DNA of 64,000 bases from Mangifera indica (lineage: Eukaryota > Streptophyta > Magnoliopsida > Sapindales > Anacardiaceae), in contig NC_058148.1 of the NCBI RefSeq assembly GCF_011075055.1, positions 15,431,969 to 15,495,968 on the forward strand, written 5' to 3'. The notes under the pieces are model-generated. The model worked only from the letters and a program-made list of their open reading frames with translations, was not told the origin of the DNA and did not search any database. Shown piece by piece: positions 11,716 through 22,205 of the stretch. The position numbers and the translations under genes were made by a program. The first letter of the stretch is position 1. Every line of letters starts with the position of its first letter.

Positions 11716-12266
11716 ATTGAAATGATTAAACTCTCTGGTTCTGTTGTTTAAATTATCAAACTTTTATATTTTATTATTGAAATGACTAAATATTCATTAT
11801 TTTTTAGTACAAAATTAATAACATTGCTTTTAAAACAAAACAAAACAAATAATAATAATTATTCTTGTTTAATACTTTTAATAAAAAAATATTGAAAATT
11901 TAATTATTTTAATAAAAAAATCTGAAAATTTGATTTATTTTAAAGAAAAATTTGAGATTTGAATAATTTCAATTAAAAAAAGTAATAGGTCAATACACAT
12001 AAATATTATAATAAAATTATTTACACTTAGTTTTAATTCTAATTGATTTATCATGTAATTAAATAATTTTAAATTAAAAATAAAATAACACTAAATCATA
12101 CAATAATAAATTATTTGAACACTCTATTAAATACTTAATTTTGCTAAAGTTTTATTAACATAGGATACAATACTATTTTTTTTTTAAGACAAAATTTGAA
12201 GCCATTTTTTTAAGCTCAACCAACCTTTCATTATTATTATTATTTTTCTCCACCTGCAGGAAGAAA

Positions 12267-15028
12267 ATGAACCGAGGAGACGAGACGGGCAGTGAAATTG
12301 ATTTGTACGAGCCTTATCGAGCAGCTCTGAAGGACGATTGGGAATCTCTGAAGGATTTCTACACGAAAAATGTTAGTTTGCTTTTATTTCCTGTAACAGC
12401 TAACAGGTGCAATGCATTTCACTTAGCAGTGTTTAGCCAAAGTAATGAACCGCTTCAATCTTTACTTGATATTCATATTCCCGATAGCGATTCTGTGATG
12501 ATGATGTACGGCTATTTAGAAAAGAATGCTTACGGGAACACACCTCTTCATGACGCTGCAGCCATCGGGAACCTGAAGGCCGCAGAGGCCTTGGTCAATC
12601 ATCATCGAAAACTCCTCCATGAAGAAAATAATGAAGATGAATACGAGAATGAGTTCCTTGAGGTTGTGAATATGAAAGGCGAAACCCCGATTTTTGTTGC
12701 TGCTGCATTTGGGAAAACAAACGTGGTGGAGTTTTTAGCTCCAAAATCAGTAGAAACTAAGACCAGATTTATATACCAAAAAGGAGAAAGGAAAGAAGAA
12801 AATTATTCAAAGCTCAAAGGCATTCACTGCCAAAACATTGGCTTGACCCATGTAAAGCTCGAATCTGATGCCTCCAATCAGCTGTCTAGTGCCATCCAGG
12901 GTGAAATAATATTAGAGCCCAAACTTGATGCCTCCAATCAGTTGTCTGGTGCCATCCAGGGTGAAATAGTATTAAAGCCCAAACCTGATGCCTCCAATCA
13001 GCTGTCTGCTGCCATCCAGGGTAAGATAATACTAGAATCCAAGCCTGGTGCCACCCAAAAAGAAACATTCAAAGAAGTGCCTGGTCTCTCCATTCTGCAC
13101 GTTGCCATCTCAGGGCACTATTTTGGTCTCTGTCTCTACCCACCTAGCTTCTTTACTTTTGCTTTGAAATGAAATATGTATTCAACAGATATTTGACGTG
13201 CTAAGTTCTTGTAAAAATTTCTCAGAAACGGCTCTATATTTACTGAATCTGGATGAATCGTTAGCAACACTGAAGGACCAAAATGGCTGGACCTCTCTTC
13301 ACCTACTTGCAACCATGCCCTCAGCTTTTGAAAGTGGATATCGATGGGGCACATGGATCCACAGAGTCGCATATATCTGTAAGTATATTTTCCACCTTTC
13401 TATAATTCTATTAAAGATAATGAATGCATAAGGATATGTTAAGACGACCTTTTATATGCATCTTATTGATTAATTCCTAAAATTTACAGGCCTTCCAATC
13501 GGTGATGATGCAGGTGATGAAAAAGCTACTACCAAAATTTCCAAAGGTACGGATAAAAATCTTCTTTTGTTCGATATTCTGTATAAATGATATTCTCTTC
13601 ACCACTATCGCTCATTGATCACCTTTTTTGTCCTGATAATGAATAGGGTGGCTTATATTACTGGGAAAGATCTGTGCACTAGTAAGGAGAAACATCTTGG
13701 AAGAAAAGAGAAGGCATAAACTTGCTCTGAAACTAGCGGAGAGACTGATAGGTAAAGATTCTTCTTGGGACGAAACCATTAATATGCAAGTGGCCCCAGG
13801 GTTTCAATTTGATGAAGACCAGTCTATAAAAGTTGCTATCCCAGTTGCAGGAGATTATAAGCCAATCCCATTACTGCTGGCGACTGAAAATGGAATAGTA
13901 GAGATTGTGACCAGGATACTAGAAGTATGTCCCCAGCTAGTTGAACATAAAAATGATCTGGGTCAGAACATATTGCATGTGGCAATTAAGCACCGTCGAT
14001 ATGACATCTTTAATCATGTGAAAAATATGAAAATACCGATGACATGGATAGTCCGAAAGGTTGACAAATATGGCTACACCATTTTACACCATGCTGCAGA
14101 CATGGAGCCAGAGACTACGAAGATTCACCGAGCAGGACCTGTATACCAACTCCAACAAGAGATAAAGTGGTACAAAGTAAGCCCACTTGCTCTTTCTCCT
14201 ACAGGATTTTTACCTAATAAATGTGCTCTTATGTAAGTTATGTTTCAATATATGCAGCGTGTAGAGAAGATCACGCCCTCCCAATTCGCCATGTTGCGGG
14301 ATAAGATGCATAACAAGACTTGCGAAGAGCTATTCAATATGAAGCACAATGAACTACTCGGGAAAGCACAGCAATGGACAAAAGATACTTCTGAGTCTTG
14401 CTCTGCAGTGGCTGTTCTCGTTGCTACAGTGGTCTTCGCAGCTGCCTACACTGTGCCTGGAGGTTCTAATGAAAAGGGGTATCCAATTTTCCTCAACAGC
14501 ACTCTCTTCCTAGTATTCACAATCATGGATGTTATTGCTTTAGCCTGCTCCTTGACCTCTGTTGTAATGTTCTTGTCCGTCCTCACATCGCCTTATACGT
14601 ATGATGAATTCCTCCTTGAACTCCCTAGAAAACTCACAATAGGCTTCTCCTTGCTCTTCATTTCGTTGGCTACAACAATGATTGCATTCGCCGCAACATT
14701 ATTGCTCATAATTCGTTCGGAAAAACCACATTGGACCACCACTCTCATTTATACTGCTGCATTTTTTCCAGTTAGCATATTTGCACTCATGAATTTTCCT
14801 ATGTATGCTGCATTTGAGAAAACTTTACTCAAGTTTTATCGAAGACTGTATAAGAATCGGTGTGTTACAAAGAAGCCTCCACCGCCTCAGAAGCCAGCTT
14901 CCAGACAGGGTTCTATTGCATACCAAGCAGCTCCTAAAAAAACCGAATCGCATACGGAGCAGAATAGGAAAGATGGTCAATTGTCTAAAAGGAATGTTAA
15001 TGATAATGAGCCTAAGCTCCCAGTCTGA
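12267..15028 (+). CDS. Ankyrin-repeat PGG-domain membrane protein (copy C, intact, 5 exons)
   Basis: Exons 12267-13125, 13226-13378, 13490-13546, 13647-14176 and 14258-15028 join in frame to 789 codons. N-terminal ankyrin repeats are visible (NAFHLAVFSQ, YGNTPLHDAAAIGNLKAAEAL, KGETPIFVAAAFGKTNVVEFL, NGWTSLHLLATMPSAF, PIPLLLATENGIVEIVTRIL, LGQNILHVAIKHRRYDIFNH, YGYTILHHAADM). The PGG domain follows (TVPGGSNEKGYP), then four hydrophobic helices and a basic, proline-rich tail. This is the layout of the ACD6/ITN1-like family: plasma- or endomembrane proteins with cytosolic ankyrin repeats, linked to defence, cell death and stress. Exon 1 has a three-fold 20-residue insertion (12867-13046). It is tail-to-tail with fibrillin, with 347 bp between stops. 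Exact role unknown. Confidence 0.92.
12867..13046 (+). repeat. In-frame 60-bp triplicate in ankyrin exon 1
   Basis: Three consecutive 60-bp units start at 12867, 12927 and 12987, each encoding a 20-residue version of DASNQLSxAIQGEIxLxPKP. Because 60 is a multiple of three, copy-number change keeps the frame. The units sit between the early ankyrin repeats and the SILHVAISGH repeat, in a likely exposed linker. Confidence 0.95.
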
Positions 15029-15375
15029 GGGATTTATATCAGTTGCTTGAAGGAAGCCTAAACGGAGGAGGGTGACATGTCTCTGATGCAATGGATATTA
15101 CAAATAAGTACAACTTTTTTGTTGCTATTGTTTATTGTAGCCAAGTCACCTGTCTGTGTCAAATAAGAGTATTTTACTGATTTACTCTGTTTTGGTATAA
15201 TATATATATATATATTCCAATTTCTATTCTCCGACTGAAAAATTAATTCACAGTACCAAATCAAACGATCATGTTTCTGAGTCATTATTATTTCACAAAT
15301 CCAAGAGAAGAAGATTGGCATACATATACGGGAACCACAAAATTATAATAATATAAGCAAGCATATTAGGCAGGT

Positions 15376-16816
15376 TCATGGCATCAAGAGAGAGCTTCCT
15401 TCCTTGATGAACACAAACACACTGCCAGCATCTCCCTTCGAAATCCGAAGCTCTTCATCGAGGTATGTTGTTAGTAACCAAGATTGCACATTGTTGTTTG
15501 AGATTGGGAATTTCAATGGTGGTTGGCTAGAAATGGTCCTTGCAACAGATGAAGCTGTGTCTTGGACAGAAGTGAACAAGCCTTTCAATGGGGAAAGGTC
15601 GATCTTTTGTCCCAGAAATTCAGCATTATCTGGTAAAACTATAGAGTCTGTTATCTGAGGAGTCCCGATTATGCCTTCTTCAAATTTGATCTAAACAGAG
15701 GGAAATGAAATGGCCAATTAGAGATCAATCCGAACCTACAAATCTTAAATGCATTTAGAAATGGAAAAGGCTAAACCTGTACACGCTTGGGACTTCGGAC
15801 TTCATATTTGGCACTGGTACTAATGGAAGTTGTAGCCAATGGCCCTGAAAAACGGATAGAGTTCTGGACGGTGAAGCTCTCTGAGTCAATTGTCTGTGAT
15901 ATCTCTTCCACTCTCGCTAATGGCAATGAACCCCTTGACAATAAGGGGAACAAACCAGAAAATGATGTGTACCTGTATGGCCACGCATGATCCAAAGTCA
16001 GTTTCTTAGAGAGGGTTGAATTCAAATAAAACATGAGGCAGTTTGAGCTTATTGAATCAAAGTTAATGATAGTTTGAGTTTGACTCAGTCTCTCACCTCG
16101 AAACTTGAAACTCGGCACGAATTTATAACTCAAGTTCACGCCTCATATTAGACTCAAAAACAATATAAGTTCTATTCAATCTAAACTGACTCAAACTCGC
16201 ACTCAATCGTTGGATTGGAGCTATCAAAGATTATATGATATATCATTCTAAATAAATCAAAGATTCAAATCAGCTCAAGCACTAACAAACCACAAAAATA
16301 CCCAATTTTTAAACTCCCAAATTCAATCACTTCCTGGTAATTTTCCCACGAACCAAACAGCAAAACAAACACTTACGCAAGAATCCATTTGCCGTTAAGC
16401 AAAGATAGCGCCTCGGTTGGTGCGGGAGTCGGATTTTTAGCTTCAAGCTGTGTAATAAGCTCAACAATCTCGGCCCTCGTTTCGCTAGTCGCCGTCAACC
16501 CACGATCGGTCCCATAGAACGAATCAATTAAAGCCTTCTTCAATTTATCAATCTCAGTCACTTCTTTGGGCTTCTCCTCCCCTACCACAGCCACGTCGGC
16601 ACCTTCGTCCTCCTTATCGGGACCCCACTCGTCATCGTCCGCTGCCTGAGCAACGAACACCAGCCTTGCGCTCAGCGACTTCTTAGTGATTCTCTGCGAA
16701 ATCTTGGCCGAGTTCAGAGGAAGAATCGAAGGCTTGACAGTAGTGAGATGATGATGAGGTGGCAATAAAGAAAGGGTTTTGCATGGAAATTGAGTGAGTT
16801 GAGAGAGTGAAGCCAT
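15376..16816 (-). CDS. Plastid-lipid-associated protein (fibrillin, PAP/FIB1 type), 3 exons
   Basis: Exons in coding order are 16816-16377, 15972-15777 and 15690-15376, giving 316 codons. The first ~55 residues are Ser/Thr-rich, basic and poor in acidic residues ([20 protein letters not shown]), as expected for a chloroplast transit peptide. An acidic linker follows ([15 protein letters not shown]), then the PAP/fibrillin domain: [84 protein letters not shown] and the tail [14 protein letters not shown]. Fibrillins coat plastoglobules and thylakoids, bind lipids and carotenoids, and protect photosystem II under stress. Length and three-exon layout fit FIB1 relatives. Intron 1 (15973-16376) contains AT-rich repeat DNA shared with the pseudogene copy. 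Confidence 0.95.
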
Positions 16817-18050
16817 TGGCTCTTCAGTTTCTCGATTACAATGATAAGTCTGACAATAGATGAACAGGCCACAAAGTTTTGTAATATTCCGAAGCTGTCT
16901 GAATAGAAACTGTGGGAAGACGACTTTCTACTTTGATTAAATAGTTTCGTTTCGTGAGATTGTGAGGGCAATATTGGGTTTTGGGGGTGGGTTTCCAAAT
17001 GAGTCATGTTATCGACACGTGGATGTTAAATCGTGATTCGAGGGAAGGAACGATTTGTATTTTATTCAGAATTGGTAGGTAATATAACAACGCATCATGT
17101 TGGCTGTGTGAGAAAGAATTCAAGTCTATAATTTTGTTTTCTGTTTGGGCAACAAAATATCTTGCTTGTCAAATAGGTATGAATTTGAGCAGCTTAGACT
17201 CAAATAATGGCTTATTGGATCTTGGCTGGGAATTAAGATAGTGAGCTTAAGTTTAAGCCGATCTAATGGTGAATAATAACATTAAAAGAAAAAAAAAAGG
17301 GGATGAATTTTAAAAAAAAAAATTTTAAAAACTCCAATAACTGATTAAAATTCAAATTAAACTATCAAATTATAACTTAATTAGTTTAAATTAAAGATGA
17401 ATTCAAATTTAAATCAGACTAGTTTGAATCCTTTTTTAATTGTCTCATTTGATAAAAGATTAGGCTTTTCTAAGCTTTGAGAGATTGAGTGTTTGATAGG
17501 CCCATTTTTGGCCCTGAAGTGTGTGTTAATTAATTTTGATATATATTACAGTACAAAATTAAATAAAACAAAAAGAAACCACAACACAATAAATTTTTAA
17601 CTTAGTTTGACTCAATGATCAAAAATCCATATTAATAATATTTTATTAACCGTCATTGATACAAAGAAATATATCTTAAGATGTGTTCAATTTGGACAAG
17701 GATCTTAAAGAATACATCCTCACCGTAATAAAGTATATAAGAAAGTTTATGTAGGGTTACAAGCAATCTACATACAAGATTTTGAAAAGCTTTCGTGCAT
17801 GAATCTCCAAGCTTAAATTTTTAAAGGAAACAACATTTGATTCCACTAGGCAGTTCCTCGGTTGCTGCGCCGCCGGCTTCCATGGCTTCTGACTTCATTT
17901 CCATCATGTAATCAAGCGGTGGGGTTTTAAAATTTTCAGTATTTATTTCTTCATTAAAAGAACTCACGAGACCTCCGTGGACATTCACAATAAATCACAG
18001 AACTTTTTTTATTTCTTTTTAGAATTGTTCTGAGTTGTGTTTTGAATTTT
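16817..18050. other. Fibrillin upstream region and repeat-rich spacer
   Basis: The first few hundred bases are the 5' leader and promoter of the minus-strand fibrillin gene. From about 17180 to 17500 there is AAACTCAAATTC-type dispersed repeat DNA. No further gene is seen. Confidence 0.5.
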
Positions 18051-18051
18051 G

Positions 18052-18660
18052 GATGAGCGAGAAAATGAGTCGACTGACTGAGTGCGATATTGCAGGAAAA
18101 CACGAGAACGATCCTGGCTTTGCTGAATGAACAAATGCACGGTGCTGATCGAGTCAGATTCAGAACGCCGATGAGGAGATGAAGTCTGAAGGAACGGCTA
18201 GGATTGAGGAGCAAGGGCTGCCGTGGAACCACTTGGAGTTTCAGATCATCAAACACGATTAACGTAAGCGACAGTGAAGACGAAGACCAACACGAAGAAC
18301 ACAACATGGGTCAGGTTCGTCCCGGCGGTGGAGAGGCATAACCGGATGACAGAGGGAAGTAACAATGAGGTGGGTCCCGCTGATAACGAGGATGGGAATG
18401 GCGCCAGTCCAAGAACGGTGACAGCACAGGGGACGCCTGTCGTTGATGAGACTGTTAGCGGAATCGGACGGCTGTGATGGGGATGTGGGAAATGATATGA
18501 TGTGTTGCGTGTGTATGGGAAGAAAGAAAGTTGCAGCGTTTATCTTACGTGGGCACACTTTGTAGGGTGTGTTTGAGGGAATTGTGGTTAAATCGAGGGT
18601 CTTGTCCCCTCTGCAACCGTCCGATCCCCGATATTCTCGATATTTTCTGATGAAAAGACC
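18052..18660 (+). pseudogene. RING-finger (C3HC4) gene, broken
   Basis: Pieces in different + frames together resemble a small plant RING protein. They are RTILALLNEQMHGADRVRF, then SLKERLGLRSKGCRGTTWSF, an acidic INVSDSEDEDQH stretch, then RLLAESDGCDGD..MMCCVCMGRKKVAAF and a final LWLNRGSCPLCNRPIPDILD-type end. At least three frame changes separate them, including a two-base loss in the zinc-finger centre (GGGCACACTTTGTAGG, where HTFCRVC is expected). The third metal-ligand Cys of the expected PCGH motif reads LRGH, so zinc binding would fail even in frame. Single-exon origin is likely. Opposite-strand ORFs of up to 138 codons here are shadows. Family assignment rests on the CxxC..CPLC spacing. 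Confidence 0.7.
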
Positions 18661-18779
18661 ACAATCATTCATCACTGATGCTGATCAGACGGTGATGAAG
18701 CGTTCATTGTTATCGATTGTGTATAAGTGTTCATTGATTTTTTTATTTATTAATAGGATAAATCTCAATAATTAAATCA

Positions 18780-21365
18780 ATTTATATAAATCATGATAGA
18801 CAAGTCACATTAAAAAAACTGCAAATGGCCTTGCCATTACTAGGCATAGAATTTAATGAGGCCCAAAGTAATAGCCAAGTAAAAGAGCATTAACGGAATG
18901 CTTGGATCCCACAAACAGAGTGGATTCAATATGGTCCGGGCCAGGTCGAATAAAACAAACCCACACTAGAATATCAGATAAATAGTTTGATTCAAATTTA
19001 ATTTGTTTATCACCTTAGTGATATTGTTTATCTTTCTAATAATATTATTCATCCAATCGATAACATTGTACAACAATTTGAACAAGGTCAAACTAATTAT
19101 TATAGATTTGAGTAGAACTCAAACAATCTCTATACTCAATTTGAATCACCTCCACTCATAAATGACAGAGATTGAAATATGGTTTTGTCAAAACCCAAAA
19201 GACCCAATATTGTAAGAGGCCCAAATTGGCAAGGTCCAAGATTCAACTATAATAATAAAATGATTTGTGGTGGATTTAATTCGAATTGAACCTAAACAAA
19301 GGTTTGTTTAAGACCAGAATAGTAAGAACAATATCAAGCATGGTTCACTTTATTAGTCAATAGTATCCTAAGATGAGAAGAATAAAAAAAAATTATCAAA
19401 AAAGAAAATGAATCACCAATAATACGACATTGATAAAACATGAGGGTGTGATTCAAACATTGACCCTACCTTTTTGGGCATATCCACTTTTAAAAATGAC
19501 AAATTGGTTTCATTTTATGAACAGTAAACATAATCAAATGTGATCTCTCTTAGTCTTGTTAGAAATGCACAACTACTTTAGGTAAAATTAAAAATATTTG
19601 TACGAATCTTAACTTTATTAGCCTTTACTTGTCACCCTTGCACAAAGATGCATATTAATTCTAGTGTCAAGTCGGTAATCATAAAATAATCACGGTAATT
19701 ACATATTAGTTTTAAGTACTGTATATTTAGGAAGGTTTGAATGTTTTTAGACTCAAATTCTCAATATAAGAAAGTATCACGGTTGTGTTAAGATTAGAGT
19801 CAAGCTTTATACTTCAATCAAATATCGAAACGTATAAAATTAAAAGACGATTTTATATCGATGATTTTCATATAAGTTTTTTTCCTAATAATCATATCAT
19901 AAAGATGATGATAATTTCCTTTTCGTACTAAAATTATTAGGATGATTTAGTGAGAATAATATCATATGTATAAAATAAATTTGAATTAATTTAAATTCGA
20001 ATAATGGTTAACTTAAACTCAATTTAAATCAAAAAGATGAGTTTGAGTCGGCTCAAATAATAAATGGTAATATCAAAGAAGATAATAAGTGATTGGAGAA
20101 AAAAAAAAGATTTGCCAAAGAAGAATTTTGATAAAGAATCATCGGTGGAATTTCAAATTTGAACTGAACTGGAGTTTTAGTTTGAATTCAACTCGTTCAA
20201 GCTAAATATAGATTTAAGCCCAAACTAGATCAACGCAAATTTATTTTCATGTACAAACGGTGGGTACTAACAAATATAAATTAATTGATGGGTCATCATG
20301 TGATAGTGATTTAATTGTTTACTTTGGTAGCTCAATTTGAGTTTAATTTGAATTCTCATCCAATGATATTATTTATTTTCCCCATAAAATTATTTATTAT
20401 GTTAATATATTATTTATCCTATTGATAATACTATTTATATTGTTGATAATACTATTTTTCACTAATGATATTTTGATGATATATCTAATCAAATCAAAGC
20501 TAGTTAATGTAATTTAGTTCGAGTTTGACATAATTGATTCAAATCAAACTCTAACTAGCCCGTATTTAGATTCGAATTGACTCAAATATATCGCAGTTGC
20601 ATTATAATATAAAGCATTGACCATGGTTGAAATTTACTTAGCTAATTAAGCGCATGCCACAAACGTGCGTAACTAGTGCGTTTGCATGGGACCAACTTCG
20701 CAATGGGCATCTCGCTGCATCATTGTCGACATTTGTGAACACGAACATCATGAAGAATGTGAGATAATTTTATTAACACATAGTAAGCATAAAAAAACAA
20801 AGGAGAAGAATCATAAGAATCCCGGAAATTTTGGATTAATCTGAGGGGGAAAGGTATGAACTTATGGTACGAGATATATATAGTTTTGAATATTTCAATC
20901 TCAACAATAATTTTTTTTATGATTTTAACTTTTCAATATCAATAATTAATTATCTCTCAATTGTGAGGGTTGCAAAAATAAAATCCTATGTATGAGATTT
21001 TGACATAAAATTTATAAATTTCATATTTTCAATCGTAATAAGTTTCGTATTAACCTCTTGCTTGTTATTTGATGATAAGTTAGAATCTTTGGTTTCATCA
21101 TCAGCATTCTGACAAGAATCGTCCAGTTTCTATTTAACCATTCACGTACTCTCTTTTAATTTAATATTTTGATCCTGAATTGGTGAAGTTTGCTTGTCTC
21201 ACATTAGCTTCTTGCTGGTTGAAGGCATAGAAGGGGTTGTTTCTGCAGTCTCTGTCAACACAATTCTCCCTTACTTTCACAAATTTCAATGGTGGGACAA
21301 AGCTAGATCGTGCTTGATCCGTAACGTGAGGAGCATATATATTTTATGTCTTGTCATTTTCAATA
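18780..21365. other. Gene-poor spacer with dispersed AT-rich repeats
   Basis: No coding exon is recognised. Blocks at about 18955-19170 and 19980-20590 belong to the dispersed family containing GATAATATTATTTATC-type short tandem units. An ORF at 21194-21397 has no recognisable features. Confidence 0.5.
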
Positions 21366-22196
21366 TGCCAAAAAACTTATTCCCACCCAACGTATAATAT
21401 AATTTTGAACTCACGCCTCATATTATTAAAATTTAAAATTTCACTCATTAATAAATTTTTATTAAAATTTTCAGTTATGATTATGGATAAAATCATTATT
21501 TTAACAATAATATTAAAAACCTAAAATTTTATTTTATTTTTTCATCTTAGTTTTAAAAACTAACAATTTTCTCTCTATCTTATATATTCTAGTCTTAAAA
21601 AATATCCCCCCACCCCACCCCACCCAAACTCTAAGGTTTCATACTTTTTCAAGTTTTTTTTTTCAGCCATCCTCCAAAACTTTTTGAAACTTTTTTCACC
21701 CTCATATAGTTCCCATCCAGTGCCCTTTTTTTAGTGATCTCCTTTCGTCGTCTCCAGCCACCTCTTTGCTTAGGATCAAGGTCGTTGTTAGCCCAACATC
21801 CTTTTCCAAAGAGATGGCGACACAATTCTTCTCTTTCAAGCATGATTTCTCTGTAGTCTCTCTTCCCAGTCTCTTTCTTGGTGTTGCTAACGGATAGAGG
21901 AAGAAAGCGAGTAAACGGCAAGAGAGACACACCAAGACGACGAGATCTCTGAGAGGTGAAGAGTTTGGTGGCGACTGTTTGGACTGAGACCTTCGAGAGG
22001 TGAAGATCTTTGTCAATCGAGATCTCTAATTTTCATCTGGATTTGACTATCATTTCCCATTGGAGGAGGATAGCTTGGGTAATAATGATTTTACCCTTAA
22101 CTCTAACTAAAAATTTTAACAAAAATTAGTTTATGGGTAAAATTTTAGGTTTTTAAAAATTATTCTGTACCTTGGGTGAGAATAAGTCTTTTGGCC
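21366..22196. mobile_element. Mutator-like MITE, 831 bp, perfect 9-bp TSD
   Basis: The left terminus is TGCCAAAAAACTTATTCCCACC and the right terminus, reverse-complemented, is GGCCAAAAGACTTATTCTCACC. Direct repeats TTTTCAATA flank it at 21357-21365 and 22197-22205. Inner arms are also inverted: AAACCTAAAATTTTA-like motifs and a TGGGTAAAATCATTATT-like block occur in opposite orientation on either side. The middle (about 21650-22050) is less AT-rich and carries overlapping minus-strand ORFs of 93 and 104 codons with no recognised domain. It may be a captured host fragment. Confidence 0.85.
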
Positions 22197-22205
22197 TTTT
22201 CAATA

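Noticed and set aside
15404..15658. 84-codon + ORF overlapping fibrillin exon 3, and + ORF 15787-15990 over exon 2
   Set aside because: Both are antisense shadows; the minus strand gives the recognisable fibrillin protein with valid splice sites.
18259..18675. 138-codon minus-strand ORF
   Set aside because: It is antisense to the RING-finger remnants on the + strand, which carry recognisable motifs.
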